In this document: piece by piece, positions 1-8,047 of the stretch | Layout: every line of letters starts with the position of its first letter | Position numbering within the stretch: the stretch's first letter is position 1 | Origin: Hyphomicrobiales bacterium | Lineage (GTDB): Bacteria > Pseudomonadota > Alphaproteobacteria > Rhizobiales > Beijerinckiaceae | Length of the DNA: 64,000 bases | Reading direction: 5' to 3' | NCBI GenBank assembly: GCA_016716745.1 | Contig: JADJVD010000004.1 | Location: 248,001-312,000, forward strand | Notes under the pieces: generated by a model | What the model was told of the DNA's origin: nothing | Seen by the model: only the letters and a program-made list of their open reading frames with translations | The model's database searches: none | Program-made: the position numbers and the translations under genes

Positions 1-399
1 CGCGGCCAGGCGCGGCTCCTGCCCGAAGGCGACGAGGATCGGCCCGGCGTTCCACAGGATCGCCAGGGACGGGACGGAGAGAATCATCGCCGCCCAGAAT
101 CCCTGATGGGCGGTGCGGCGCACCTCGCGCACGGAATGGGCGTTGCGGCCGAGTTCGCGCGCGACCATCGGGGCGACGGCGCTGAGGAAGCCGATGCCCA
201 GAATGAGGAAGGGGAAATAGAGGTTCGTGCCGAGCGCGCCGGCGGCGAGCCGGTCCGGCCCGAGCCAGCCCATGAACATCACGTCCGTCGCCGTCATGCC
301 GGTCTGCGCGACATTCGTCAGCGCCAGCGGCCAGGCGAGCCGCAGCGTGGCGACGAATTCCTCGCGCAACGGGCTGGGGTGATCGGCGGGCTGCGGCAA
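1..399 (-). CDS. MATE-family efflux transporter, N-terminal part
   Basis: The gene runs leftward out of the window; 133 codons are present and the C-terminal portion is missing. I read the start as TTG at 399 because a GGAGG on the reverse strand (411-407) lies 7 nt upstream and no ATG is in frame nearby. Hydrophobic segments begin near residue 20, and the run GWLGPDRLAAGALG (residues 44-57) between the first two helices is characteristic of MATE (NorM/DinF-type) antiporters, which export cationic drugs and metabolites across the inner membrane using a sodium or proton gradient. It is divergent from the acyl-CoA dehydrogenase gene. The family is well supported; the substrate cannot be told. 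Confidence 0.8.
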   Translation of the reverse strand, partial: MPQPADHPSPLREEFVATLRLAWPLALTNVAQTGMTATDVMFMGWLGPDRLAAGALGTNLYFPFLILGIGFLSAVAPMVARELGRNAHSVREVRRTAHQGFWAAMILSVPSLAILWNAGPILVAFGQEPRLAA

Positions 400-496
400 G
401 GAGGCGCCTCCGGCGGCCGGCGGCCGGCCTTTGACTTGCGGGGCGATTGGTTATCATGCCCGCATCGAGGAAGCGACCAGAGGAAAGCCCCGCGCC

Positions 497-1669
497 ATGA
501 TCCCGAACGCCATGCCCGTCTTCAATTTCGATCTCGGCGAGACCGCCGACATGATCCGCGAGACGGCGCGCGACTTTTCGCAGGCCGAGATTGCGCCGCG
601 CGCGGCCGAGATCGACCGCTCGAACCAGTTTCCGCGCGATCTGTGGCCGAAGATGGGCGCGCTCGGCCTGCACGGCATCACCGTCGAGGAGGAGTATGGC
701 GGCACGGGCCTCGGCTATCTCGAGCATGTCATCGCGGTGGAGGAGGTGAGCCGCGCCTCGGCCTCGGTCGGCCTGTCCTACGGCGCGCACTCGAACCTGT
801 GCGTCAACCAGATGCGCCGAAACGGCAGCGAGGCGCAGAAGCGCAAATATCTGCCCAAGCTGATCTCGGGCGAGCATGTCGGCGCGCTCGCCATGTCGGA
901 GCCCGGCGCCGGCTCCGACGTCGTGTCGATGAAGACGCGCGCCGAGAAGAAGGGCGACCGCTACATTCTCAACGGCTCGAAGATGTGGATCACCAACGGC
1001 CCCATCGCCGAGACGCTGATCGTCTACGCCAAGACGGACCCTAGCGCCGGCACGCGCGGCATCACCGCCTTCATCGTCGAGAAGGGCTTCAAGGGCTTCA
1101 AGACGGCGCAGAAGCTCGACAAGCTCGGCATGCGCGGCTCGGACACCGGCGAACTGGTGTTCGAGGATTGCGAGGTGCCCGAGGAGAACGTGCTCGGCCA
1201 GGTGAACAAGGGCGTCAACGTGCTGATGAGCGGGCTCGACTACGAGCGCGCGGTGCTGGCCGCCGGCCCCATCGGCATCATGCAGGCGGCGATGGACATC
1301 GTCATGCCCTATGTCCACGAGCGCAAGCAGTTCGGCCAGTCGATCGGCGAGTTCCAGCTCGTGCAGGGCAAGATCGCCGACATGTATGTCGGCATGAATT
1401 CCTGCCGCGCCTATGTCTACGCCGTGGCGAAGGCCTGCGACCGTCACGAGACGACGCGCGAGGACGCCGCCGGCGCCATCCTCATCGCGGCCGAGAAGGC
1501 GACGCAGATCGCGCTCGACGCGATCCAGCTTCTCGGCGGCAACGGCTACATCAACGACTATCCGACGGGCCGCCTGCTGCGCGACGCCAAGCTCTACGAG
1601 ATCGGCGCCGGCACCAGCGAAATCCGCCGCATGCTGATCGGCCGCGAATTGTTCGCGAAGTCGGCGTGA
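497..1669 (+). CDS. ivd: Isovaleryl-CoA dehydrogenase
   Basis: A 390-residue FAD enzyme of leucine breakdown that oxidises isovaleryl-CoA to 3-methylcrotonyl-CoA and passes electrons to ETF. The acyl-CoA dehydrogenase N-terminal helical, middle beta and C-terminal helical domains are all present. The motif LDYERAVLAAGP places the catalytic Glu at about residue 250, the position special to isovaleryl-CoA dehydrogenases (most acyl-CoA dehydrogenases carry it later). The C-terminal LLGGNGYINDYP and YEIGAGTSEIRR blocks match closely. ATG 497 is chosen because AGGAAAG lies about 10 nt upstream; an in-frame extension to 431 has no ribosome site. The stop overlaps the next gene's GTG. No methylcrotonyl-CoA carboxylase genes are nearby, so the pathway is split here. 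Confidence 0.9.
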   Translation: MIPNAMPVFNFDLGETADMIRETARDFSQAEIAPRAAEIDRSNQFPRDLWPKMGALGLHGITVEEEYGGTGLGYLEHVIAVEEVSRASASVGLSYGAHSNLCVNQMRRNGSEAQKRKYLPKLISGEHVGALAMSEPGAGSDVVSMKTRAEKKGDRYILNGSKMWITNGPIAETLIVYAKTDPSAGTRGITAFIVEKGFKGFKTAQKLDKLGMRGSDTGELVFEDCEVPEENVLGQVNKGVNVLMSGLDYERAVLAAGPIGIMQAAMDIVMPYVHERKQFGQSIGEFQLVQGKIADMYVGMNSCRAYVYAVAKACDRHETTREDAAGAILIAAEKATQIALDAIQLLGGNGYINDYPTGRLLRDAKLYEIGAGTSEIRRMLIGRELFAKSA

Positions 1670-2253
1670 GGCGGGCCGGCGCGGCGGACGGTCTCGACAT
1701 CCGGCCGCTGACGCCGGAGTTGTGGGACGATCTGGCCGATCTGTTCGGCCCGCGCGGCGCCTCGTCGGGCTGCTGGTGCATGTGGACGCGGCTGACGCGG
1801 CCGGAGTGGCGCGCGGCCGGCGCCGAGGGACGGCGCGAGGCCTTCGCGCGGATCGTCGCGCAGGGGCCGGCGCCCGGGTTGCTCGGCTATCGCGAGGGCA
1901 AGCCGGTCGCTTGGGTCGCCGTTGCGCCGCGCGCGGCGACGCCGAGATTCGACGCGATGGACAAGTCGGCGCCGGTCGGCGACGTCGATCCGGCGCGCAT
2001 CTTCGCCATCACCTGTTTCTACATCCGGGCCGGCGCCCGCCGCAGCGGGCTGATGCGGGCGATGGCGCGCGCGGCGGCGGACCATGCGCGCGCCGCCGGC
2101 GCCGCGGCGGTGGAGGTCTGCGCCATCGAGGCCGACCGACCGCTCGCCTGGGGCGAAGGCTTCGTCGGCGTGGCTTCCGTGTTCCGCGATCTCGGCTTCG
2201 TCGAGGTCGCCCGCCGCACGCCGCGCCGACCGCTGATGCGGCTCGCCTTCTGA
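1666..2253 (+). CDS. GNAT-family N-acetyltransferase
   Basis: A 195-residue protein read from GTG 1666, which overlaps the preceding stop by 4 nt (GTGA), so the two genes are probably translationally coupled. The segment GCWCMWTRL (residues about 35-43) and the later run FYIRAGARRSGLMRAM, in the place of the acetyl-CoA pyrophosphate-binding loop, fit a GNAT subfamily that has the GCWCMW signature near its N-terminus. GNATs move an acetyl group from acetyl-CoA to an amine; the acceptor here is unknown. The C-terminal part (SVFRDLGFVEVARR) is the usual GNAT beta-strand/helix end. Coupling to ivd may only reflect shared transcription. Confidence 0.75.
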   Translation: MRRAGAADGLDIRPLTPELWDDLADLFGPRGASSGCWCMWTRLTRPEWRAAGAEGRREAFARIVAQGPAPGLLGYREGKPVAWVAVAPRAATPRFDAMDKSAPVGDVDPARIFAITCFYIRAGARRSGLMRAMARAAADHARAAGAAAVEVCAIEADRPLAWGEGFVGVASVFRDLGFVEVARRTPRRPLMRLAF

Positions 2254-2311
2254 GCGCGGATCGTTCGCCGCTCTCGCGCGTTGTTCCTCCGGTCGAGGAG
2301 CGGGAGCGACG

Positions 2312-2512
2312 ATGCGGGGATTTGCGGTCTGCGCCGTCTTGCTGACGAGCGCGCAGGCGGTCGCCGCGGCGCCGACAGCGGTCGCGCCGAGCTCGTCCGC
2401 TTGCTTCGCCGGCCTTGCGGCGCTCGGCGTCGCGACGTGCGCGGGCGCGCATCGCGGCGCTTGCGTCGGGCGCAGGATGGCGCGCCATCATGAGCGAGCC
2501 AGCGATGACTGA
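2312..2512 (+). CDS. Small secreted hypothetical protein or displaced signal peptide
   Basis: A 66-codon frame that starts with a convincing signal peptide (MRGFAVCAVLLTSAQAVAA) followed by an Ala/Ser segment with three Cys. GGGAGCGACG lies just before the ATG. It overlaps the next gene's start in another frame, and the downstream protein looks like a periplasmic protein without a signal peptide. One reading is that this is the true N-terminus of that protein, separated by a single-base indel; another is an independent small exported peptide. The tail (GRRMARHHERASDD) looks out of frame. I do not recognise a family. Confidence 0.35.
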   Translation: MRGFAVCAVLLTSAQAVAAAPTAVAPSSSACFAGLAALGVATCAGAHRGACVGRRMARHHERASDD

Positions 2513-3101
2513 AGCCCCCGCGCCCTATTTCGTGCACTTCTCGGCCGATCCCGTGCCGCGGACGGTCGACCATTCGCGCGCCGATCCCGGCCCAGCCAAC
2601 GGTTCGCATCGCGCCGGGCATACGCAGGTCCGGGTGCTGCCCCGTATGACCGTGCAATGGGAAGACGGAGGCCCGGGGGCAGGCGGGCGCGTCGCGCTCT
2701 GGGTCGTTTCGGCGAACATCTATTTCCGCCTGCAGGACTACGTCGTGGCGATTTCGTCGGACTATGCGGTCGGCTCCTGCGCCTACCGCACGACGCTGGG
2801 CCACGAGCTGGAATCGCATGTGCGCCGGCCGATGCGGATCTTCTTTTCCTACCGCGCCGAGATGCTGCGCCTGTTGCGCGGCGCGCCGCTGCCGACGCAG
2901 GCCTCGCCCGTCTTCGTGACGCGCGACGACGCCGAGGCCGAGCAGGAGCGCCTCGTCGCGCCCGCCCGCGCGGCGGTCGCGCAGGTGCGCGATCTCATCG
3001 GCGCCGCGCTCCGGGCGGACCGCAACCGCGAGGACGGGGCGCACGCCTATTCCCTCGTCTACAATCGCTGTTCGCCGCAGGAGTGGGCGGAGGGACGCTG
3101 A
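2490..3101 (+). CDS. Conserved hypothetical protein with HExxxH motif (DUF922-like)
   Basis: A 203-residue protein. The block SCAYRTTLGHELESHV (residues about 97-112) resembles the active-site region of DUF922-type putative zinc proteases, which read Cys-x-Tyr-R-x-x-L-x-HE-x-x-H. Here there is one extra residue between Glu and the second His (HELESH, His105 to His110), so zinc binding is uncertain. The rest is mixed alpha/beta with an acidic helical region (DDAEAEQERLV). ATG 2490 is the first start in frame; ATG 2505 is also possible. No signal peptide is present in this frame, but a signal-peptide-like frame at 2312 overlaps it. Function is not assigned. Confidence 0.6.
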   Translation: MSEPAMTEAPAPYFVHFSADPVPRTVDHSRADPGPANGSHRAGHTQVRVLPRMTVQWEDGGPGAGGRVALWVVSANIYFRLQDYVVAISSDYAVGSCAYRTTLGHELESHVRRPMRIFFSYRAEMLRLLRGAPLPTQASPVFVTRDDAEAEQERLVAPARAAVAQVRDLIGAALRADRNREDGAHAYSLVYNRCSPQEWAEGR

Positions 3102-3164
3102 GTAGGGCGAGCGCACTGGCGCGCGCGCCGGCGCGGGTGCATTGTCGCGCTTGCGGAGGCGCGC

Positions 3165-3782
3165 ATGATCACGCTGTGGGGCAGGCTGAACTCGGTCAAT
3201 GTGCAGAAGGTCGTGTTCTGCCTCGAGGAGATCGGCGCCCCCTACGAACGCGTGGAGGCGGGGCTGCAATTCGGCGTGGTCGACACGCCGGCCTATCGCG
3301 CCATGAACCCGAATGGCCTCGTGCCGACGCTGCGCGACGGCGATCTCGTGCTGTGGGAATCCAACGCGATCCTGCGCTATCTCTGCGCCGTGCACGGGCA
3401 AGGGCGATTCTGGCCGGACGCGGCGGCGCGCGCGCTCGGCGACCGCTGGATGGACTGGCAGCAGACGGCGTTCGCGCCGGCGATGTTCCGCGCCTTTCAC
3501 GATCTCGTGCGCAAGCCGCCGGAGCAGCGCGACGCGGCCGCCATCGAGGACTCGCGCAAGGCGACCGAGAAGCGGCTCGCGGTTCTCGACGCCGCGCTGG
3601 CGAAGACCCCATGGCTCGGCGGCGAGACGTTCGGGGCGGCCGAGTTCGCCGTCGCGCCGCATGTTCACCGCTGGTTGAACATGCCGGTCGCGCGGCTGTC
3701 GCATTCCGCGCTCGAGAAGTGGTATGAGCGCGTCATGACGCGGCCGGCGGCGCAACGCGCGCTGACGCTTCCCGTGACCTGA
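3165..3782 (+). CDS. Glutathione S-transferase family protein
   Basis: A 205-residue cytosolic GST. The N-terminal thioredoxin-like domain (1-80) holds the cis-Pro glutathione site (NPNGLVPTL) and the ESNAI motif that binds the gamma-glutamyl group; the remaining 120 residues form the all-helical domain. The likely activating residue is Ser10 or Asn11 in RLNSVNVQK. Such proteins conjugate glutathione to electrophiles or act as dehalogenases or peroxidases; the substrate is unknown. A GCGGAGG ribosome site precedes ATG 3165. The aldo/keto reductase follows after about 20 nt, so a small detoxification operon is plausible. Confidence 0.85.
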   Translation: MITLWGRLNSVNVQKVVFCLEEIGAPYERVEAGLQFGVVDTPAYRAMNPNGLVPTLRDGDLVLWESNAILRYLCAVHGQGRFWPDAAARALGDRWMDWQQTAFAPAMFRAFHDLVRKPPEQRDAAAIEDSRKATEKRLAVLDAALAKTPWLGGETFGAAEFAVAPHVHRWLNMPVARLSHSALEKWYERVMTRPAAQRALTLPVT

Positions 3783-3801
3783 AACCGCAAGGACCATCGA
3801 C

Positions 3802-4644
3802 ATGACCCAAGCGCCGCTCGTGACCGGCGGAGACGCCCGCATTCCCGCGATCGGTCTCGGCACATGGCAGTTGGCGGGCGAGGAGGGCAAGCGCGCCGTG
3901 CGCGACGCGCTGGAGATCGGCTACCGCCATATCGACACTGCGGCGATGTACGGCAACGAGGCGGAGGTCGGTCGCGCCATCGCGGGGTCGGGGCTGAAAC
4001 GGGACGAGATTTTTCTCACCACGAAGGTGTGGCACACCGATCTCGCGCCGGCGGCGCTGCTCGACTCGGCGCGGCGCAGCCTCGACAAGCTGAAGCTCGA
4101 TCATGTCGACCTTCTGCTCATCCATTGGCCGACGACGACTGGCGTCGCGCTCGCCGACTCCATCGGCGCGCTGAACGAGGCGCGCGCGCAGGGTCTGGCG
4201 CGCCACATCGGCGTCTCGAATTTTCCCTCGGCGATGCTGGCGGAGGCGACGAGTCTGTCGGCCGCGCCGCTGGCGGCGAACCAGTGCGAATATCATCCGC
4301 GCCTTGACCAGACGACGCTGCTCGCGGCCTGCCGCGCGCGGGGCGTCGCCTTCACCTCCTACAGCCCGCTCGGCAGGGGCGACCTCGTCGCCGACCCGAC
4401 CGTCGCCGCGATGGCCGCTTCGCGCGGGCGCTCCCCCTCGCAGATCATCCTGCGCTGGCATGTGCAGCAGGGGGTGGTCGCGATTCCGCGCTCGCGCTCG
4501 CGCGCGCATATCGCGGCGAATTTCGACGTGTTCGATTTCGAGCTGGGCGCGGACGAGATGGCGCGCCTTTCCGCGCTGGCGCGGGCGGACGGGCGCAGCG
4601 TCAATCCCGGCTGGGCGCCGGTGTGGGACAAGCCGGCGCGCTGA
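3802..4644 (+). CDS. Aldo/keto reductase (2,5-diketo-D-gluconate reductase type)
   Basis: A 280-residue single-domain TIM-barrel NADPH reductase of aldehydes and ketones. The full catalytic tetrad is visible: Asp45 (HIDTA), Tyr50 (MYGNE), Lys75 (TTKVW) and His108 (LIHWP). The C-terminal IPRSRSRAHIAANFDVFDF is the usual NADPH 2'-phosphate binding stretch. The length and motifs suit the DkgA/DkgB branch, which also reduces methylglyoxal and similar toxic aldehydes. It lies just after the GST gene, and its stop shares one base with the start of the YdcF-family gene (TGATG), so the three are probably co-transcribed. Confidence 0.87.
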   Translation: MTQAPLVTGGDARIPAIGLGTWQLAGEEGKRAVRDALEIGYRHIDTAAMYGNEAEVGRAIAGSGLKRDEIFLTTKVWHTDLAPAALLDSARRSLDKLKLDHVDLLLIHWPTTTGVALADSIGALNEARAQGLARHIGVSNFPSAMLAEATSLSAAPLAANQCEYHPRLDQTTLLAACRARGVAFTSYSPLGRGDLVADPTVAAMAASRGRSPSQIILRWHVQQGVVAIPRSRSRAHIAANFDVFDFELGADEMARLSALARADGRSVNPGWAPVWDKPAR

Positions 4645-5432
4645 TGTTCTTTTTCCTGTCGAAAGTCCTGTGGCTCGTCGCCGCGCCGTCGAACCTGATC
4701 TACGGCGCGGCGGCGCTGGGCGCGGCGCTGCTGTTCACCCGGTTCGCGCGCGGCGGTCGGCGGCTGATCGTCGGCGCGCTGGCGGCCGGGCTGCTGCTCG
4801 GCTCCGGGCCGTTCGGCGCCTACGGCTTGCGCGCGCTGGAGACGCGCTTCCCGCCGCCGGCGGCGGACGCGCCCGCGCCGGCGGGCATCATCGTGCTCGG
4901 CGGCGCCGTCGGCGAGAGCGCGGCGGGCGAGGAGACGCAGGTTCTGTTGACCGACGCGGCCGAGCGGATGACCGAGGGGCTGGCGCTGGCGCTGAAATAT
5001 CCGCAGGCGCGCGTCGTCTTCACCGGCGGCACGTCGGCGTTGTTTGGCTCGACGCGCACCGAGGCGGACGCGGCGCGGCGATTGTGGGCGTCGATGGGCG
5101 CGCCGCTGGAGCGATTCGTGTTCGAGGACAAATCGCGCAACACGATCGAGAACGCTGTGCTGACGCGCGACCTCGTGAAGCCGAAGCCGGGCGAACGCTG
5201 GCTTCTCGTCACCTCGGCGCATCACATGCCGCGCGCCGTCGGCGCGTTTCGCGGGGCGGGGTGGAGCGTCGTCGCCGCGCCTGTCGACTATCGCGCCGGC
5301 AAGGCGCGGCTTCCCGTCGTGCGGGAATGGTCGGCCGGGCTGTCGCTCGCGGATCTGGCGACGCACGAGTGGCTGGGGCTCGCCGCCTACCGTCTGAGCG
5401 GCAAGACGGATGCGCTTCTGCCCGCGCCCTGA
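4644..5432 (+). CDS. YdcF/ElyC-type DUF218 membrane protein
   Basis: A 262-residue protein with two N-terminal membrane helices (about 4-25 and 32-55) followed by a DUF218 domain outside the membrane. DUF218 marks are present: GIIVLGGAVGE, the FTGG strand, the SRNTIENA loop and the HHMPRA motif. Relatives (ElyC, YdcF, SanA) act at the cell envelope, ElyC in peptidoglycan/undecaprenyl carrier homeostasis, but the chemistry is not settled. ATG 4644 overlaps the aldo/keto reductase stop by one base, which decides the start against an in-frame upstream ATG. Its stop lies two bases from the stop of the convergent DUF599 gene. Confidence 0.8.
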   Translation: MFFFLSKVLWLVAAPSNLIYGAAALGAALLFTRFARGGRRLIVGALAAGLLLGSGPFGAYGLRALETRFPPPAADAPAPAGIIVLGGAVGESAAGEETQVLLTDAAERMTEGLALALKYPQARVVFTGGTSALFGSTRTEADAARRLWASMGAPLERFVFEDKSRNTIENAVLTRDLVKPKPGERWLLVTSAHHMPRAVGAFRGAGWSVVAAPVDYRAGKARLPVVREWSAGLSLADLATHEWLGLAAYRLSGKTDALLPAP

Positions 5433-5433
5433 G

Positions 5434-6117
5434 TCAGGCGTCGAGAAGCGCGTCGCGCGCGTCGGAGCTGAACTGGCGGCTGCTCATCACCAGCAGCACG
5501 AAAAGAGTCGCGGCGATCAGCGCGTAGGGGCCGAGGAACCAGCCGAGATAGGCGACGGCGAAGAAGAAGGCGCGCTGCCCGCGCGCGAAATGGCCGCCGG
5601 CCGCGACGCTCATGCGCGCCGCCCGGCGCGCCGCGCGCTCGAGCGCCGCGGCGTCCTCGCTGTCGGCCGGCGGCGTCGCGCCGACGAGGATCGCGGCGTA
5701 GTTGAACAGCCGATAGGCCCAGCCGAACTTGAAGAAGGCGTAGCCGAAGATCAGCGCGAGGCCGCAGATCTTCATCTCCCAGAGGCCGCGCGCGGGCGTC
5801 GCGCCGAGCGGCAGATCCTGAAAGACGCGGATCAGATCGTCGGCGCCGCGCAGCATGGTGATGGTCGCGCCGAGCGCGATCAGCGAGGTGGAGGCGAAGA
5901 ACGCCGCGCCGTTCTGCAAGGTCGCCATGATCTGCGTGTCGACCATGCGCGGATCGCGCTCGCGCATCCGAGCCATCCAGTCCGCGCGCGCCTCGTTCAT
6001 CAGCAGGTTGAGGCCGCGATAGCGCGCGTTCGCGCGGTCGGCGACGAAATGGTAGACGATCCAGGCGGCGACGAAGGTCGCCAGCGCGATCCAGTCGGGA
6101 AGTGAGAAAGCGAGCAT
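5434..6117 (-). CDS. DUF599 family membrane protein
   Basis: A 227-residue integral membrane protein with about four hydrophobic helices (residues about 5-25, 70-95, 115-140 and 180-215). The pattern LNLLMNEARADWM followed by RDPRMVDTQIMATLQNG identifies DUF599, a family of unknown function that is common in Proteobacteria. ATG 6117 begins MLAFSLPDW; an in-frame extension to 6165 is Arg-rich and not membrane-like. It converges with the YdcF gene, with one base between the two stops. Confidence 0.8.
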   Translation of the reverse strand: MLAFSLPDWIALATFVAAWIVYHFVADRANARYRGLNLLMNEARADWMARMRERDPRMVDTQIMATLQNGAAFFASTSLIALGATITMLRGADDLIRVFQDLPLGATPARGLWEMKICGLALIFGYAFFKFGWAYRLFNYAAILVGATPPADSEDAAALERAARRAARMSVAAGGHFARGQRAFFFAVAYLGWFLGPYALIAATLFVLLVMSSRQFSSDARDALLDA

Positions 6118-6519
6118 GTCGATCCGTCGCGGCGGGCGTCTCGCCCCGAGTCGGCATGGTCGCACGCCGCAAGGCCGCGGTCACGATCTCGCGGCGCCGC
6201 CCGCGCCGCCGCGACGCCTGGAGCGAGCGAAGCCGCGGCGGCCGGAGCCGCGATTGCGATCTTCGGCATGGTCGATCTCCCGGGATGGCGCGCCGGCGCG
6301 CTTGCCAACCGGCGCGGGGATGCGAGACCTTTCTGCGGAAACGTTCCGCCCGGCGACGCCGAGGATTGCGCGTCGCCAGGCAGACGATCGTTTCGCGAAT
6401 ATGGCGACCGAAGGGAGCGCGTCGCGCAATCCCGGCAGGGCAGGGAGTCGTCACGATGTCTCGATCCGCAGCATCGCCGGCCTTGACCGCCGCCGGCCGG
6501 CGAGCAGGCGCGCGCGCGC
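6118..6519. other. 402-bp intergenic region between divergent DUF599 and chrA genes
   Basis: This must hold the promoters of both flanking genes. On the reverse strand an ATG at 6269 has a good ribosome site (GGGAGA about 8 nt upstream) and opens with MPKIAIAAPAAAASLAPGVA, like a signal peptide, but the frame then becomes Arg/Asp-rich and runs into the DUF599 gene in another frame, so it may be a broken or spurious short gene. I see no strong terminator and no tRNA. Confidence 0.4.
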
Positions 6520-7878
6520 ATGGGTGAACCGCCGCGCTTCCCGACGCTGGCGGAGGCCGCGCGGGTCTGGGCGCGCGTCGCCGCGCTTTCCTTCGGCGGG
6601 CCGGCCGGGCAGATCGCGGTGATGCATCGCATCGTCGTCGAGGAAAAGCGCTGGGTGTCGGAGCGGCGCTTCCTGCACGCGCTCAACGCCTGCACGCTGC
6701 TGCCGGGGCCGGAGGCGATGGAGCTCGCCACCTATGTCGGCTGGCTGATGCATCGCGTGAAGGGCGGGCTCATCGCCGGGCTGCTGTTCGTCGCGCCGGG
6801 GGCGCTGGCGATCTGGGCGCTGTCGATGATCTATGTGATCTGGGGGAAGCTGCCGCTCGTCGAGGGGTTGTTCTTCGGGCTGAAGGCGGCGGTGCTCGCC
6901 ATCGTGCTGGAGGCGGCGCTGCGCATCGGCCGGCGCGCGTTGAGAAGCGGGGGCGCGCGGGCGCTGGCGGTCGCGGCGTTCGTCGCCGTCGCCGCCCTCG
7001 GCGCGCCGTTTCCGGCTGTGGTCGCGGGCGCGGCGTTGATCGGCTACGGCGCGACGCGGATGGGATCGGCCGCCTTCGCCGGCGCAGGACACGGCGCGAC
7101 GACGGCGGACGAGGCGCCGACCGCGCTGGGCGAGGGAACGCCCGATCATGCGCGCCCGAGCGCGCGGCGCGACCTCGCCATCGCGGCGATCTGCATCGTC
7201 GCGTGGCTCGCGCCGGTGGCCGCGCTGGCGTTGTGGCGCGGCGGCGAAGACAGGCTGACGCAGCTCGGCGTGTTCTTTTCCAAGATGGCCGTCGTCACCT
7301 TCGGCGGCGCCTACGCCGTGCTCGCCTATGTCGGCGACGTCGCGGCGCAGAGCTATGGGTGGATCACGCCGGGCGAGATGCTCGACGGGCTCGGCATGGC
7401 GGAGACGACGCCCGGCCCGCTGATCATGGTGCTGCAGTTCGTCGGCTTTCTGGCGGCGCATCGCGCGCCGGGCGATCTCGATCCGCTGGTCGCCGGAACG
7501 CTCGGCGCGGCGATCGCGACATGGACGACCTTCGCGCCCTGTTTCCTGTGGATCTTCGCGGGCGGGCCGTGGTTCGAGAGGCTGCGCGCCTCGCGGCCGC
7601 TGGCGGGGGCGCTCGCCGGCGTCACGGCGGCGGTGGTCGGCGTCATCCTCAATCTGGCGCTGTGGTTCGCGCTGCACACGCTGTTCGCCGCGGTCGGGCG
7701 GGCGCGGCTAGGCCCGCTCGCGCTGGATTGGCCGGCATGGTCGAGTCTCAACCCGTGGGCGGCGGCGCTGACGGCGCTCGCGCTGGCGCTCACCTTCGGC
7801 GCCCGGCTCGGCATGGGCGCGACGCTTGCGATCTGCGCCGCGCTGGGCGTCGGCCTGCGCATGGGCGGCTGGGCGTAG
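6520..7878 (+). CDS. chrA: Chromate transporter ChrA (two-domain)
   Basis: A 452-residue inner-membrane protein made of two CHR domains, as in long-chain ChrA, which exports chromate with proton coupling. Each half holds the family signatures: SFGGPAGQIAVMH and LLPGPEAMELATYVGW in the N-terminal half, TFGGAYAVLAYVG and TTPGPLIMVLQFVGF in the C-terminal half. About ten to twelve hydrophobic helices are visible, with a charged linker near residues 195-215. ATG 6520 has only a weak ribosome site, but the first helix follows normally. It converges on the multicopper-oxidase-like gene. No chrB regulator is adjacent. Confidence 0.88.
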   Translation: MGEPPRFPTLAEAARVWARVAALSFGGPAGQIAVMHRIVVEEKRWVSERRFLHALNACTLLPGPEAMELATYVGWLMHRVKGGLIAGLLFVAPGALAIWALSMIYVIWGKLPLVEGLFFGLKAAVLAIVLEAALRIGRRALRSGGARALAVAAFVAVAALGAPFPAVVAGAALIGYGATRMGSAAFAGAGHGATTADEAPTALGEGTPDHARPSARRDLAIAAICIVAWLAPVAALALWRGGEDRLTQLGVFFSKMAVVTFGGAYAVLAYVGDVAAQSYGWITPGEMLDGLGMAETTPGPLIMVLQFVGFLAAHRAPGDLDPLVAGTLGAAIATWTTFAPCFLWIFAGGPWFERLRASRPLAGALAGVTAAVVGVILNLALWFALHTLFAAVGRARLGPLALDWPAWSSLNPWAAALTALALALTFGARLGMGATLAICAALGVGLRMGGWA

Positions 7879-8047
7879 TCCGCCGGCGCGCCCGGCGTGG
7901 GCAGGGCATTTCGTCGACATCGTCGATGCGACCGCCGTCGAGCGGCCGATCGAGGGCCGGTCGCGAGCCAGGAAGGCGGCGTCGATCGCCGGGGACCGGG
8001 AGCCGCCCCGCCGTCCGGCGCAATCGCGCGCCGAACGGTCGAGGCCT

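Noticed and set aside
6000..6269. Short minus-strand gene starting at 6269 with a good ribosome site
   Set aside because: After about 20 plausible residues it becomes Arg/Asp-rich and runs into DUF599 in another frame; kept only as a note on the intergenic region.
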